DNA from: Hyphomicrobiales bacterium
GTDB lineage: Bacteria; Pseudomonadota; Alphaproteobacteria; Rhizobiales; Beijerinckiaceae
NCBI GenBank assembly: GCA_015655535.1
Contig: JAATEW010000194.1
Span: 1 to 13,418 of the forward strand
Direction of reading: 5' to 3'
DNA: 13,418 nucleotides
Shown: positions 6,931 through 13,271 of the stretch, piece after piece
Layout of the letters: the number at the start of each line of letters is the position of its first letter
Position numbering within the stretch: the first letter of the stretch is position 1
Notes under the pieces: model-generated
The model's input: the letters and a program-made list of their open reading frames with translations, nothing else
The model's database searches: none
Told to the model about the DNA's origin: nothing
Translations under genes and position numbers: made by a program

Positions 6931-7688
6931 GGGCCACATCTCCAAATGCGCCGGATTGGCTGACGGCACGGCCTATCGCGCATCGCGGCTTTCACGACAA
7001 AGCGAAGGGCCGCGTCGAAAACTCGATCGTGGCGGCGGAAGCCGCGATCGCGCAAAATTATGCGATCGAATGCGACGTGCAGATCAGCAAGGACGGCGAA
7101 GCGATCGTCTTTCATGATTTCAGCCTCGACCGGCTGACCCTGGCGCAAGGCAGCGTCGACAGTTTCATCGCCCAAGAGCTACGAAAGATCGCCTATAAAG
7201 ACGGTGCCGGCACGCTTCCGACGTTGACATCTTTCCTCGCGTCGATCGCCGGCCGGACGCCCTTGATCATCGAGATCAAGAGCCGGTTCGACGGCGATCA
7301 AACGCTTGCCATCTGCACCATCGCGGCCGTCGCGAACTATGCCGGGCCGGTCGCGCTCAAGAGTTTCGACATCGATGTCTTGCGCGTCATCCGCAAAGCC
7401 GCGGTTGCCTGCCCCGTCGGCTTTATCGGTGAAGCGCATTACGAGCATGAAGAATGGGCGCCCTTGTCGGATGCGACAAAGGCGGTTTTGACCGATTTCT
7501 CCTTCTATCCCGAAATCCAGCCGGATTTTCTATCCTGGTCCGGGCGCGACCTGCCGCATGCTGTGCCGCGTCTTTGCCGCGACGGCATCGGCATGCCGGT
7601 GATGACTTGGACCATACGCACGCCCGAGGATCGCCTGCGCGTGGCGCCTTTCGTCGATCAGATCATCTTCGAAGGTTTCGCAGCCTGA
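6927..7688 (+). CDS. Glycerophosphodiester phosphodiesterase
   Basis: This 253-residue GDPD-family enzyme should hydrolyse glycerophosphodiesters to sn-glycerol 3-phosphate and an alcohol. The TIM-barrel signatures are complete: PIAHRGFH with H19 and R20, E31-N32, IECDVQ with metal ligands E48 and D50, FHDF with catalytic H63, and LIIEIKS with E116 and K118. The barrel closes with GMPVMTWTIRTPED. No signal peptide is visible, so a cytosolic UgpQ-like role in phospholipid headgroup recycling is likely. The start is GTG 6927, inside the 4-base overlap with the RidA gene and in frame with the HRG motif; an ATG would only come later, after essential residues. It ends 112 bases before a converging gene. 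Confidence 0.92.
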   Translation: MRATSPNAPDWLTARPIAHRGFHDKAKGRVENSIVAAEAAIAQNYAIECDVQISKDGEAIVFHDFSLDRLTLAQGSVDSFIAQELRKIAYKDGAGTLPTLTSFLASIAGRTPLIIEIKSRFDGDQTLAICTIAAVANYAGPVALKSFDIDVLRVIRKAAVACPVGFIGEAHYEHEEWAPLSDATKAVLTDFSFYPEIQPDFLSWSGRDLPHAVPRLCRDGIGMPVMTWTIRTPEDRLRVAPFVDQIIFEGFAA

Positions 7689-7758
7689 GCGCCGCGCATC
7701 GCATGACCGCTGGAACGATTTCACAGGCCGCAACAATCGTGCCGTAACGAAGCTGCCG

Positions 7759-7794
7759 ATGATTTCGCCTTAATATTTTTGAGGCTGAAATCAT
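7759..7794. terminator. Imperfect hairpin between convergent genes
   Basis: ATGATTTCGCCT (7759-7770) pairs with AGGCTGAAATCAT (7782-7794), with one bulged T. This gives a 12-bp stem with an 11-base AT-rich loop. It begins 70 bases past the GDPD stop and ends 7 bases past the stop of the minus-strand secreted-protein gene. It may terminate one or both converging transcripts, though no long T-run follows the stem. Confidence 0.4.
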
Positions 7795-7800
7795 GCGCTC

Positions 7801-8355
7801 TCAGGGGCCGACGTAACGGATGGATTTGCCGTTTCCATCGTCGATCATAACCCCTTTGGTGAGCGGGATCGCGCTCGTCGAAGACCGCCCCGATTTCAGT
7901 TCATCGGAGGCTTTCGATCCCCTCGCACGGTCCGGACGCACGGCATCGATCGCATCCAATGCGAGCTTTTGCGTTGGCTTCACGCGAACATCTTCAAGAG
8001 GGCTGAAGTCGTCGCGATCATGAGACGCCTTTCGCGTGCCGGTAAAGATGCTGATGCCGGTTTTTGTCATGACGGCATCGCCGTAACGCAGGGTCGTGTC
8101 ATGCATCAGATCCGTCGGCGTCTGCCGGGCGATCTTTTCGTCAGCCGGCGCCGGTGCCTTCGCGTGATGGGGCCTATGCGGGGCATAATGGCGATATGAC
8201 CGCCCCCATTCGCCGTATTGCGGGGATTGCCCGTAATAATAAGGCTGAGGCTGCGCGCCGAAAAGCTGATCGAAAAATCCTGCCTGCGCCATGGCAGGCG
8301 AAGCCATGGCTGCCACAGAGGCTATGGCCAAACTGCTTCCGAGAAGACGTGACAT
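7801..8355 (-). CDS. Secreted protein of unknown function
   Basis: I do not recognise this family. The 184-residue product begins with a clear signal peptide (MSRLLGSSLAIASVAAMASPAMA, cleavage near residue 23) followed by AGFFDQLFGAQ, a post-signal motif I have seen in several Rhizobiales exported proteins. Residues about 30-65 are rich in tyrosine, proline, glutamine and histidine and are probably disordered. A folded part follows: a stretch around TLRYGDAVMTKTGISIFTGT, then HDRDDFSPLEDV, and a C-terminal KGVMIDDGNGKSIRYVGP. There are no cysteines, and no catalytic motif is evident. ATG 8355 is chosen for the signal peptide; the frame stays open to an ATG at 8397, which would put 14 polar residues before it. 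The ribosome binding site is weak (GGA). A periplasmic or surface location is inferred. Confidence 0.65.
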   Translation of the reverse strand: MSRLLGSSLAIASVAAMASPAMAQAGFFDQLFGAQPQPYYYGQSPQYGEWGRSYRHYAPHRPHHAKAPAPADEKIARQTPTDLMHDTTLRYGDAVMTKTGISIFTGTRKASHDRDDFSPLEDVRVKPTQKLALDAIDAVRPDRARGSKASDELKSGRSSTSAIPLTKGVMIDDGNGKSIRYVGP

Positions 8356-8438
8356 GCGATCCACAGGGTGTCCTAACGCTTTACGCTGCAAACACATCGA
8401 ATGCGGATTGGTTCACGATAAGGCTGTTTTGTGTTCGC

Positions 8439-8589
8439 CTAGAGCGGGATGAGCAAAAGTGTGAGCGGTTTTGCGACGCAATCAAATTCATGCAGATTGC
8501 GTAAACTTATCTGCCTGTCCCGCTCTAACTTATTTATCGATCACGTCCATGATTTTGAACTGTTTCAGCCCAAAATCATCGTGATCTAG
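8439..8589. repeat. Dispersed palindromic intergenic repeat element bounded by CTAG
   Basis: Two hairpin modules lie side by side. Module 1 has outer arms TAGAGCGGGA (8440-8449) and TCCCGCTCTA (8518-8527), with inner stems GCAAAA/TTTTGC (8453-8458, 8469-8474) and ACGCAATC/GATTGCGT (8476-8483, 8495-8502). Module 2 pairs GATCACG plus ATGATTTTG (8539-8545, 8549-8557) with CAAAATCATCGTGATC (8571-8586), with only a 3-base bulge. Both edges read CTAG (8439-8442, 8586-8589). The layout resembles the AGAGC-bounded intergenic repeats that I recall in Rhizobiales genomes. No protein is encoded. The 16-bp right arm recurs at 9592-9607. Confidence 0.75.
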
Positions 8590-9374
8590 TGAAGCTTTTC
8601 GCAGATGTAATAGACAAGACCGTCTTCGCGATCGTCCTCGCCCGCTTTCAGGGTCCGCCCATCGTCGCCCACAACTTCGATGAGCGCTAGGCCCGCGGCC
8701 TCGATCTGCCGCGTCTGGGTTGCGCGGTCCGTATAGTAGAAAACACCTTGAAAGCCGTGAACGACATCGTTCAAAAGCGCATAATCCTCTTCGCGATGCT
8801 CGAAGGCCTTCATCTTGCGATGATTGATACAATCTCGGACGAAACGCGCCACGGTCAAGGGCCAGCGGATCGCCGAGCCTGAGAATTCAAGTCGCGGCGG
8901 CCGCCCTGCCTTCTTGTAATGGCGGTTGTGGACCGAAAAGACGAAAAGCCCTTGAGGCGCCAGCAGTGCCGCGCAATCGGCCAGCGCCTTCAATCGTACC
9001 TCATGCGTGAGCACATCGAGCACGCCGCTCGTTGCGAGGATGAAATCAAACCGCCGCGGTGCGAGTTTCGCCAGATCGCGCATGTCGAGTCCGGCGATTT
9101 CGGCGGCGGGCCAGTCCTTGCGGCATTGAGCCAGCATCGGCGGCGAAATATCGGTGCCGAGATAGCTTGCGGCGAAAGGCAGGAAATAGCGGGTCGTGCG
9201 CCCCGAACCGACACCTATGTCGAGAACGCTTTTGCCGGCGAAAGCCTCGCGGTGACGGATCAATATGATCGCTTCCGCCGCGGCCAGCGGCTCCCCGGCG
9301 TACCAACTCGCGAGCTTCGGCCTGAAGAAGATCCGCGCGTTGTGATCGATCAGATTGAAACTCGGATGTTCCAT
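8586..9374 (-). CDS. Class I SAM-dependent methyltransferase
   Basis: This 262-residue enzyme has a Rossmann-type fold. Motif I, SVLDIGVGSGRTT, spans residues 49-61 (D52, G54, G56, G58) and binds SAM. Motif II, YLGTDISPPML, has acidic D75 for the ribose hydroxyls. LDMRDLAKL and FDFILATSGVLDVL follow, then the fourth strand in GLFVFSVHNRHY. The substrate cannot be read from the sequence; small-molecule or lipid methylation are both possible. The start is ATG 9374, with only a weak AAGG about 10 bases upstream. The stop, TAG at 8588-8586, lies inside the terminal CTAG of the neighbouring repeat element. The protein ends in YYICEKLH, close to where such domains normally stop, so it is not obviously truncated. 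The same-strand gene downstream is 230 bases away across the repeat. Confidence 0.85.
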   Translation of the reverse strand: MEHPSFNLIDHNARIFFRPKLASWYAGEPLAAAEAIILIRHREAFAGKSVLDIGVGSGRTTRYFLPFAASYLGTDISPPMLAQCRKDWPAAEIAGLDMRDLAKLAPRRFDFILATSGVLDVLTHEVRLKALADCAALLAPQGLFVFSVHNRHYKKAGRPPRLEFSGSAIRWPLTVARFVRDCINHRKMKAFEHREEDYALLNDVVHGFQGVFYYTDRATQTRQIEAAGLALIEVVGDDGRTLKAGEDDREDGLVYYICEKLH

Positions 9375-9558
9375 GGTGAAACGCCTTGTCGCTTTTTTGC
9401 GTTCCCATCCGGAAGAATGGAGCGCATCGCGGCCGAACTAAGCCGTTTCACCTTTTGATCACAAATATCATACCTGTTCGACGCAAAGGCGTGAACTCGG
9501 CCGTTTTGGCGGCGGCCCCGCGGGACGCGCGCGCTTGCCCAAGCGGGCCCTCTAAAAG

Positions 9559-9587
9559 GTTCAAGCCGGGATTGTCCCGGCTTGAAC
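9559..9587 (-). terminator. Rho-independent terminator of the cytochrome c gene
   Basis: This is a perfect 13-bp stem, GTTCAAGCCGGGA (9559-9571) and TCCCGGCTTGAAC (9575-9587), with a 3-base loop. It lies 30 bases past the minus-strand cytochrome stop. Read on that strand it is followed by CTTTTAGAG, a short T-tract. It may at the same time be part of the dispersed repeat family, because the shared 16-bp arm lies 4 bases away. Confidence 0.65.
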
Positions 9588-9591
9588 GCAT

Positions 9592-9607
9592 CAAAATCAT
9601 CGTGATC
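9592..9607. repeat. 16-bp sequence shared with the palindromic repeat at 8571-8586
   Basis: CAAAATCATCGTGATC is identical to the right arm of the element at 8439-8589 and in the same orientation. It sits 9 bases beyond the cytochrome stop codon and next to the hairpin at 9559-9587. It probably marks a second, variant or partial member of the same repeat family. Confidence 0.65.
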
Positions 9608-9616
9608 CGGACCGGC

Positions 9617-10141
9617 TCAGTCCTTCGCGTTGAGACAGGCCATTTCGGCTTCGGTGGTCTTCGGGTCCTTGTCTTCGCGCTTCATCGGACGGCCAGGTCC
9701 GACCGCATCCGTCGAGCGCGCCCGGATATAGGTGTAGATGTCGTTCAGGTAGCACATGACGTTCTTGTCATCGCCAAAGGCCGGCATGACGTTGTCATTT
9801 GCGGAATCGACATGCTGCCTGCCGCCGACGACAATGCCGTAGAATTCCTGATAGCCGATCGTCTTCAGCGAGTCCTTCAGAGCGGGCGCGTAGCTCGACC
9901 CTTCGGCATTCGGGCCATGACAGACATGGCATTCGGAATGGTAGCGGCGGAAGCCGGAATAGGTCGGCCAATCGACGGTTCCATCGGCCTGCACATTATA
10001 GGTGGGATCACCCTTGACGTCGAAATATTTGTCGCTTTCGTGCTTGACGGCCTTCGGATCGGCCGGCCCCTCGGCGACGGCCGCGCCCGTGGCGCCAAGA
10101 AGAACGACAGCGCAGACGCTCGCCAATATGGTGATTTTCAC
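9617..10141 (-). CDS. Periplasmic c-type cytochrome, four-cysteine, methanol-metabolism-related type
   Basis: This 174-residue protein has a Sec signal peptide (MKITILASVCAVVLLGATGAAVA, cleavage near residue 23). One haem c site, CHVCH, has C71, C74 and proximal H75; M119 in NVMPAFG is the probable distal ligand. Two further mature cysteines, C130 (NVMCYL) and C169 (EMACLN), could form a disulfide. This pattern matches what I recall of the methanol-metabolism-related four-cysteine cytochromes, which accompany PQQ alcohol dehydrogenases as periplasmic electron carriers. The class (monohaem cytochrome c) is certain; the subfamily is from memory. The start is GTG at 10141, supported by a GGGGGGAG Shine-Dalgarno five bases upstream and by the signal peptide. 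No dehydrogenase gene lies in this window. A strong terminator follows, so it is probably monocistronic. Confidence 0.85.
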   Translation of the reverse strand: MKITILASVCAVVLLGATGAAVAEGPADPKAVKHESDKYFDVKGDPTYNVQADGTVDWPTYSGFRRYHSECHVCHGPNAEGSSYAPALKDSLKTIGYQEFYGIVVGGRQHVDSANDNVMPAFGDDKNVMCYLNDIYTYIRARSTDAVGPGRPMKREDKDPKTTEAEMACLNAKD

Positions 10142-10223
10142 GATAACTCCCCCCGAAATAGGCTTAGGCTATTGCCCGATTATCGGGGCCTTATAGGCAA
10201 GTCAGGCTGGCGTTTCAATTAGA

Positions 10224-10241
10224 TGACATTCACAAATGTCA
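10224..10241. promoter_or_regulatory. Operator-like palindrome upstream of cytochrome c and small secreted gene
   Basis: TGACATT (10224-10230), spacer CACA, then AATGTCA (10235-10241) form a perfect hyphenated palindrome of 7-4-7. It lies 83 bases before the cytochrome GTG and 129 bases before the divergent ATG at 10370. The size suits a dimeric helix-turn-helix regulator. It matches neither the FNR nor the CRP consensus closely, so the factor is unknown. Confidence 0.45.
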
Positions 10242-10369
10242 AAAACAGGAAAGTAATTTCGCCGCAGCCTCCAAAACTAACCACAATAAGGGAAATTCCT
10301 GCTACGCGCCGGATTTCCGAGGCGCTTTGGCGTTACACACGAGACAATCCGCAGTGTCAGGAGTTCCTT

Positions 10370-10618
10370 ATGCTGAAAAGCCGTGTGTTCTTTTCAATCC
10401 TTGCCCTGGCCGCACTGGCCGGGCCGGCGATGGCGCAAGACCAAGCCTTTTTTGGCTGGCCGTCGGCGATCGTGTTTCAGCCCTACCATCCCTGGCGGGA
10501 TGGGGCGATTTTCTTCCCGGCCCCGCGCAGGCCGATCCCTGTTCACGTCAGAATTTACTCCACCCCGATGGAGCCGCCTTATTATAATGTCCCGCCTTAC
10601 ATCGTCCTCGATCCCTGA
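10370..10618 (+). CDS. Small secreted protein of unknown function
   Basis: I do not recognise this 82-residue product. It opens with a clean signal peptide (MLKSRVFFSILALAALAGPAMA, cleavage near residue 22, before QDQAFFG). The mature part, about 60 residues, is rich in proline and aromatics (FFGWPSAIVFQPYHPW, then EPPYYNVPPYIVLDP) and has no cysteine or catalytic motif. A short structural or surface peptide is plausible. ATG 10370 has an ideal AGGAG at 10359-10363 six bases away; the frame is open from 10223, but that would bury the signal peptide behind 49 polar residues. The O-methyltransferase begins 26 bases downstream, so the two may share a transcript. It is divergent from the cytochrome gene. 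Confidence 0.7.
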   Translation: MLKSRVFFSILALAALAGPAMAQDQAFFGWPSAIVFQPYHPWRDGAIFFPAPRRPIPVHVRIYSTPMEPPYYNVPPYIVLDP

Positions 10619-10644
10619 ACCGAGGCCGGGAAAAACGGGGATTT

Positions 10645-11313
10645 ATGTCGCAAGACCAATGGGCTGCCGTCGACCGCTATATTTCCGATCTCCTCGTTCC
10701 CCAGGATAAGGCCCTTGATGCCGCGCTGGCTGCGAGCGCGGCCGCCGGTCTGCCCGCGATCAACGTCGCACCCAACCAAGGCAAGCTCCTGCAACTCCTT
10801 GCGCAGACGGTCGGGGCGCAAAATATTCTCGAAATCGGCACGCTCGGCGGCTACAGCACCATCTGGCTGGCCCGGGCGTTGCCCGCGGGCGGAAAGCTTC
10901 TGTCGCTCGAGGCCGATCCCAAGCATGCCGAGGTCGCCAGGGCGAATATTGCCGGTGCGGGCCTATCCGCGATCGTCGAAATCCGTCTCGGCAAGGCGCT
11001 TGAAACCCTGCCGCAGATCGTTGCGGAAAAGCTGCCGCCCTTCGATTTCATCTTCATCGATGCCGATAAGGCCAATCTGCCGGATTATTTCGCTTTCGCA
11101 CTGAAATTGGCGCGTCCCGGCAGTCTGATTGTGGCCGATAATGTCGTGCGCGAAGGCAGAGTCATCGACGCAGCCAATGAAGACCCTAATATCAAGGGTG
11201 TGCGCCGCATGAACGAAGTCATCGCAGCCGAGCCGCGCGTCTCGGCCACCGCGGTTCAGACCGTCGGCAGCAAAGGCTATGACGGCTTCGCCCTCATCCG
11301 CGTGATCGCATAA
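10645..11313 (+). CDS. Class I SAM-dependent O-methyltransferase (Methyltransf_3 / CCoAOMT-like)
   Basis: This 222-residue enzyme belongs to the caffeoyl-CoA-type O-methyltransferase family, whose bacterial members methylate catechol-like hydroxyls with a divalent metal. SAM motif I, EIGTLGGYST, is at residues 63-72. LSLEADPKHAEVA follows with acidic E89. The metal/catalytic region FIDADK has D139, D141 and K142, and VADNVVREG gives D165 and N166. The length is typical. Start ATG 10645 is preceded by GGGGA about 4 bases away. The natural acceptor is unknown. It lies 26 bases after a small secreted-protein gene on the same strand and ends 25 bases before a converging membrane-hydroxylase gene; no clear terminator is visible between them. 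Confidence 0.9.
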   Translation: MSQDQWAAVDRYISDLLVPQDKALDAALAASAAAGLPAINVAPNQGKLLQLLAQTVGAQNILEIGTLGGYSTIWLARALPAGGKLLSLEADPKHAEVARANIAGAGLSAIVEIRLGKALETLPQIVAEKLPPFDFIFIDADKANLPDYFAFALKLARPGSLIVADNVVREGRVIDAANEDPNIKGVRRMNEVIAAEPRVSATAVQTVGSKGYDGFALIRVIA

Positions 11314-11338
11314 TCCGAAAAACGGCTGAGAATGCCGA

Positions 11339-12148
11339 TCAGAACATGGATTGCGCCGGCTGTCCGGCCCGCGAGCCCTGCCCGGCTTTATCCCAGCGCG
11401 TTCCAAGCAGCGTGTCGCAAATCCCCGGACTTCCGAAGCCGTCGCTAAAGCTCACATTGTTCCGGCGATGATGTTCGCCATGCGCATGGCTCGTGATGAG
11501 TGCCGCGATCACGCCGCTGAGCCGCGGCCAGCGCGCAAAAAACTGCGTCTCGCGAAATGGCACGGCGAAATCATAGCCCGAATGTTCGTAGAGGCCGCCA
11601 ATGGCGCCGACCGTCGCGACGAAAGGATGGAAGAACACGTCGGCACCGCCGCCGCCGACCAGGATAAGCGGAAGCAGATAGGGCAGAACGATTTCGAGGA
11701 AGAAATCCGCAGTGCCCATGTAGCAGGCGCTGATCGCCTGGCTAGCGCCGGTCGAATGATGGATGCCGTGCTTCAATGTGCGGATGAGACCTGGCCGGTG
11801 CAGCACATAGCGATGCGCGATATATTGAACAATGTCGTGGCCAACTCCCATCAGGAGAAGATCCGTCACGAAGCGCCATGGACTCAGATGCGTCTCGCCG
11901 GTGAAGGCCAGTCCGGTCCATTGGACAAACATCATCGCAGGCAGAAGCACGAACACCTGATTGGCAAGCACTCGCGGCAGAAGTGCGCTGTAGGGCATGC
12001 GCCCGACATTGCGGACTTTGGCGCTGCGCAGAAAGCCAGCCCGGTCGCATAATTCGAAGCCGAGGCCTAGGCCGTGAAAGGCGATCATTTGAATCGCCCA
12101 GGCCAGGACGGAAAGAGGCAGCCACCCCAGCAACATGCCGTCAGACAT
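11339..12148 (-). CDS. Fatty acid hydroxylase / sterol desaturase superfamily membrane protein
   Basis: This 269-residue integral membrane di-iron enzyme has hydrophobic segments at about 8-31, 61-82 and 150-168. The histidine boxes are visible: H104 and H112-x4-H117 (in HDIVQYIAHRYVLH), H127-x2-HH131 (HGIHH), H189, and H221-H223-x2-HH227 (HAHGEHH). These are the iron ligands of this superfamily, which hydroxylates or desaturates lipids, sterols, hopanoids or carotenoids using O2. The substrate cannot be decided from the sequence. The C-terminal 20 residues are polar and probably cytosolic. Start ATG 12148 has AAGGG five bases upstream. It is divergent from pyrE across 378 bases and convergent with the O-methyltransferase gene. 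Confidence 0.85.
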   Translation of the reverse strand: MSDGMLLGWLPLSVLAWAIQMIAFHGLGLGFELCDRAGFLRSAKVRNVGRMPYSALLPRVLANQVFVLLPAMMFVQWTGLAFTGETHLSPWRFVTDLLLMGVGHDIVQYIAHRYVLHRPGLIRTLKHGIHHSTGASQAISACYMGTADFFLEIVLPYLLPLILVGGGGADVFFHPFVATVGAIGGLYEHSGYDFAVPFRETQFFARWPRLSGVIAALITSHAHGEHHRRNNVSFSDGFGSPGICDTLLGTRWDKAGQGSRAGQPAQSMF

Positions 12149-12526
12149 ATTTGCCCTTCATTATCTTGTTGATCATCGACGCGAACGATCCGCGAGGATC
12201 GGACGAACACCGTTGACGCCGCCCCGAAACAGGCCATTGGATCGTCGATATTTCAAGCCGGAACGACCAAAGGCAGGAACCGTACCAATCGGTTCTGCCT
12301 CAAAATGCGCCCGATGTAAATAATAATTACCTCGTAACCCTTTGGCTTCGTGGGTGGTATTGAAATGCATTCATGACCGTCCTGAAGCTGATACGCAAGG
12401 GCGAGACGCCTCCCCCATGACGGATTGCATCGATCAAAGCCTCGCGAACGCCTTTCGGCCAGCGGTTGACGCGGGCGTCTTTGCAGGCGAGGAGGTGCGG
12501 TCCTCTTTGCCAATCCGGAATGACCA
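12149..12526. other. Divergent intergenic region, membrane hydroxylase / pyrE
   Basis: This 378-base spacer holds promoters for both flanking genes, but I cannot place them. Visible structures are a small hairpin CGATCC-GCGA-GGATCG (12186-12201) and the stronger hairpin at 12271-12300. The stretch just after it (about 12315-12335) is AT-rich, unlike its surroundings. Small open frames occur on both strands in the pyrE-proximal half, but none has a convincing start or family. Confidence 0.5.
12271..12300. promoter_or_regulatory. Strong hairpin in the hydroxylase / pyrE divergent region
   Basis: AGGCAGGAACCG (12271-12282) pairs with CGGTTCTGCCT (12290-12300) with one bulged G, giving 11 pairs around a 7-base loop, TACCAAT. 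It is followed by CAAAATG on the plus strand and by TTTGG on the minus strand, so a simple terminator is not evident. It lies 226 bases before the pyrE start and 122 bases before the hydroxylase start. Confidence 0.5.
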
Positions 12527-13225
12527 ATGTCCGAGCGCACGCACGAAAAACAGCTGATCGCCGAAGAAACCGCAAAAATGCTGATCGAGGTGAAAGCCAT
12601 CCTGTTCAATGCGGAGACCCCTTTCATTTTCACCTCCGGCTGGGCGAGCCCCGTTTATACGGATATGCGCAAGATCATCTCCTACCCGCGTCTGCGCAAC
12701 CGAATCATCGATTTCGCGGTCACCACGATCGAGCGCGAAATCGGCTATGAAAGCCTGGAGGTCATCGCTGGCGGCGAGACGGCGGGCATCCCCTATGCGG
12801 CCTGGCTCGCCGACCGGCTGATGCTGCCGATGCAATATATCCGCAAGAAGCCGAAGGGCTTTGGCCGCAACGCCCAGATCGAGGGGGATATTCACGACGG
12901 CAAGCGCGCTCTTCTCGTCGAAGATCTCGCAACCGATGGGGGCAGCAAGGTCAATTTCTGCAATGCGCTGCGCGAAGCGGGGCAGACCTGCGACCACGCC
13001 TTGGTGTTTTTCTTCTACGATATTTTTCCGCATGCCCAACAGATCTTCGCCGAGCTCGGCATCACCCTGCATTATCTGGTGACCTGGTGGGACGTGCTCG
13101 CTGTGGCCCGCGCGCATCACTATTTTGAATCTTCAACCCTGGACACGGTCGAAGCCTTCCTCCACGCACCGGCCGAATGGTCGGCCGCCCATGGAGGATT
13201 GGCCGAATTCAAGACGGCCGGATAA
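12527..13225 (+). CDS. pyrE: Orotate phosphoribosyltransferase
   Basis: This enzyme joins orotate to PRPP to form orotidine 5'-monophosphate, the fifth step of de novo pyrimidine synthesis in the cytosol. The 232-residue product has the long alphaproteobacterial form. The N-terminal FTSGWASPVYTDMRKIISYP gives the orotate-binding region. GGETAGIPYAAWLADRL follows, then the flexible catalytic loop in YIRKKPKGFGRNAQIEG, and the PRPP-binding motif LLVEDLATDGGSK with E132, D133 and T136-D137-G138-G139. Start ATG 12527 is the one that keeps the usual N-terminus; the Shine-Dalgarno is modest (CCGGA about 8 bases upstream). An ATG at 12520 is in another frame. No neighbouring pyrimidine gene is in the window. 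The following sequence contains a perfect 14-bp palindrome. Confidence 0.95.
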   Translation: MSERTHEKQLIAEETAKMLIEVKAILFNAETPFIFTSGWASPVYTDMRKIISYPRLRNRIIDFAVTTIEREIGYESLEVIAGGETAGIPYAAWLADRLMLPMQYIRKKPKGFGRNAQIEGDIHDGKRALLVEDLATDGGSKVNFCNALREAGQTCDHALVFFFYDIFPHAQQIFAELGITLHYLVTWWDVLAVARAHHYFESSTLDTVEAFLHAPAEWSAAHGGLAEFKTAG

Positions 13226-13257
13226 GACGCGGTCCAAAAGAACCCGGGCTTTGTAAC

Positions 13258-13271
13258 CTTGTTGCAACAAG
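13258..13271. repeat. Perfect 14-bp palindrome downstream of pyrE
   Basis: CTTGTTGCAACAAG reads identically on both strands with no spacer. It lies 33 bases past the pyrE stop. Such ungapped palindromes suit a dimeric repressor operator better than a terminator, since no loop is left and only TTT follows. The next gene lies beyond the window, so which gene it would serve is unknown. Confidence 0.5.

Noticed and set aside
9386..10222. A 278-codon plus-strand frame opposite the cytochrome c gene
   Set aside because: It runs antisense through a clear signal peptide and CHVCH protein and across the terminator hairpin; no family resemblance.
11351..12052. A 233-codon plus-strand frame opposite the membrane hydroxylase
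   Set aside because: The minus strand encodes complete histidine boxes and membrane segments; this is its shadow.
12489..12505. GAGGA/TCCTC hairpin just before pyrE as an attenuator
   Set aside because: Only five pairs with a 7-base loop and no U-tract; too weak to claim.
12417..12557. Possible small plus-strand ORF overlapping the pyrE start
   Set aside because: No ribosome binding site, no recognisable product, and it runs out of frame into pyrE.
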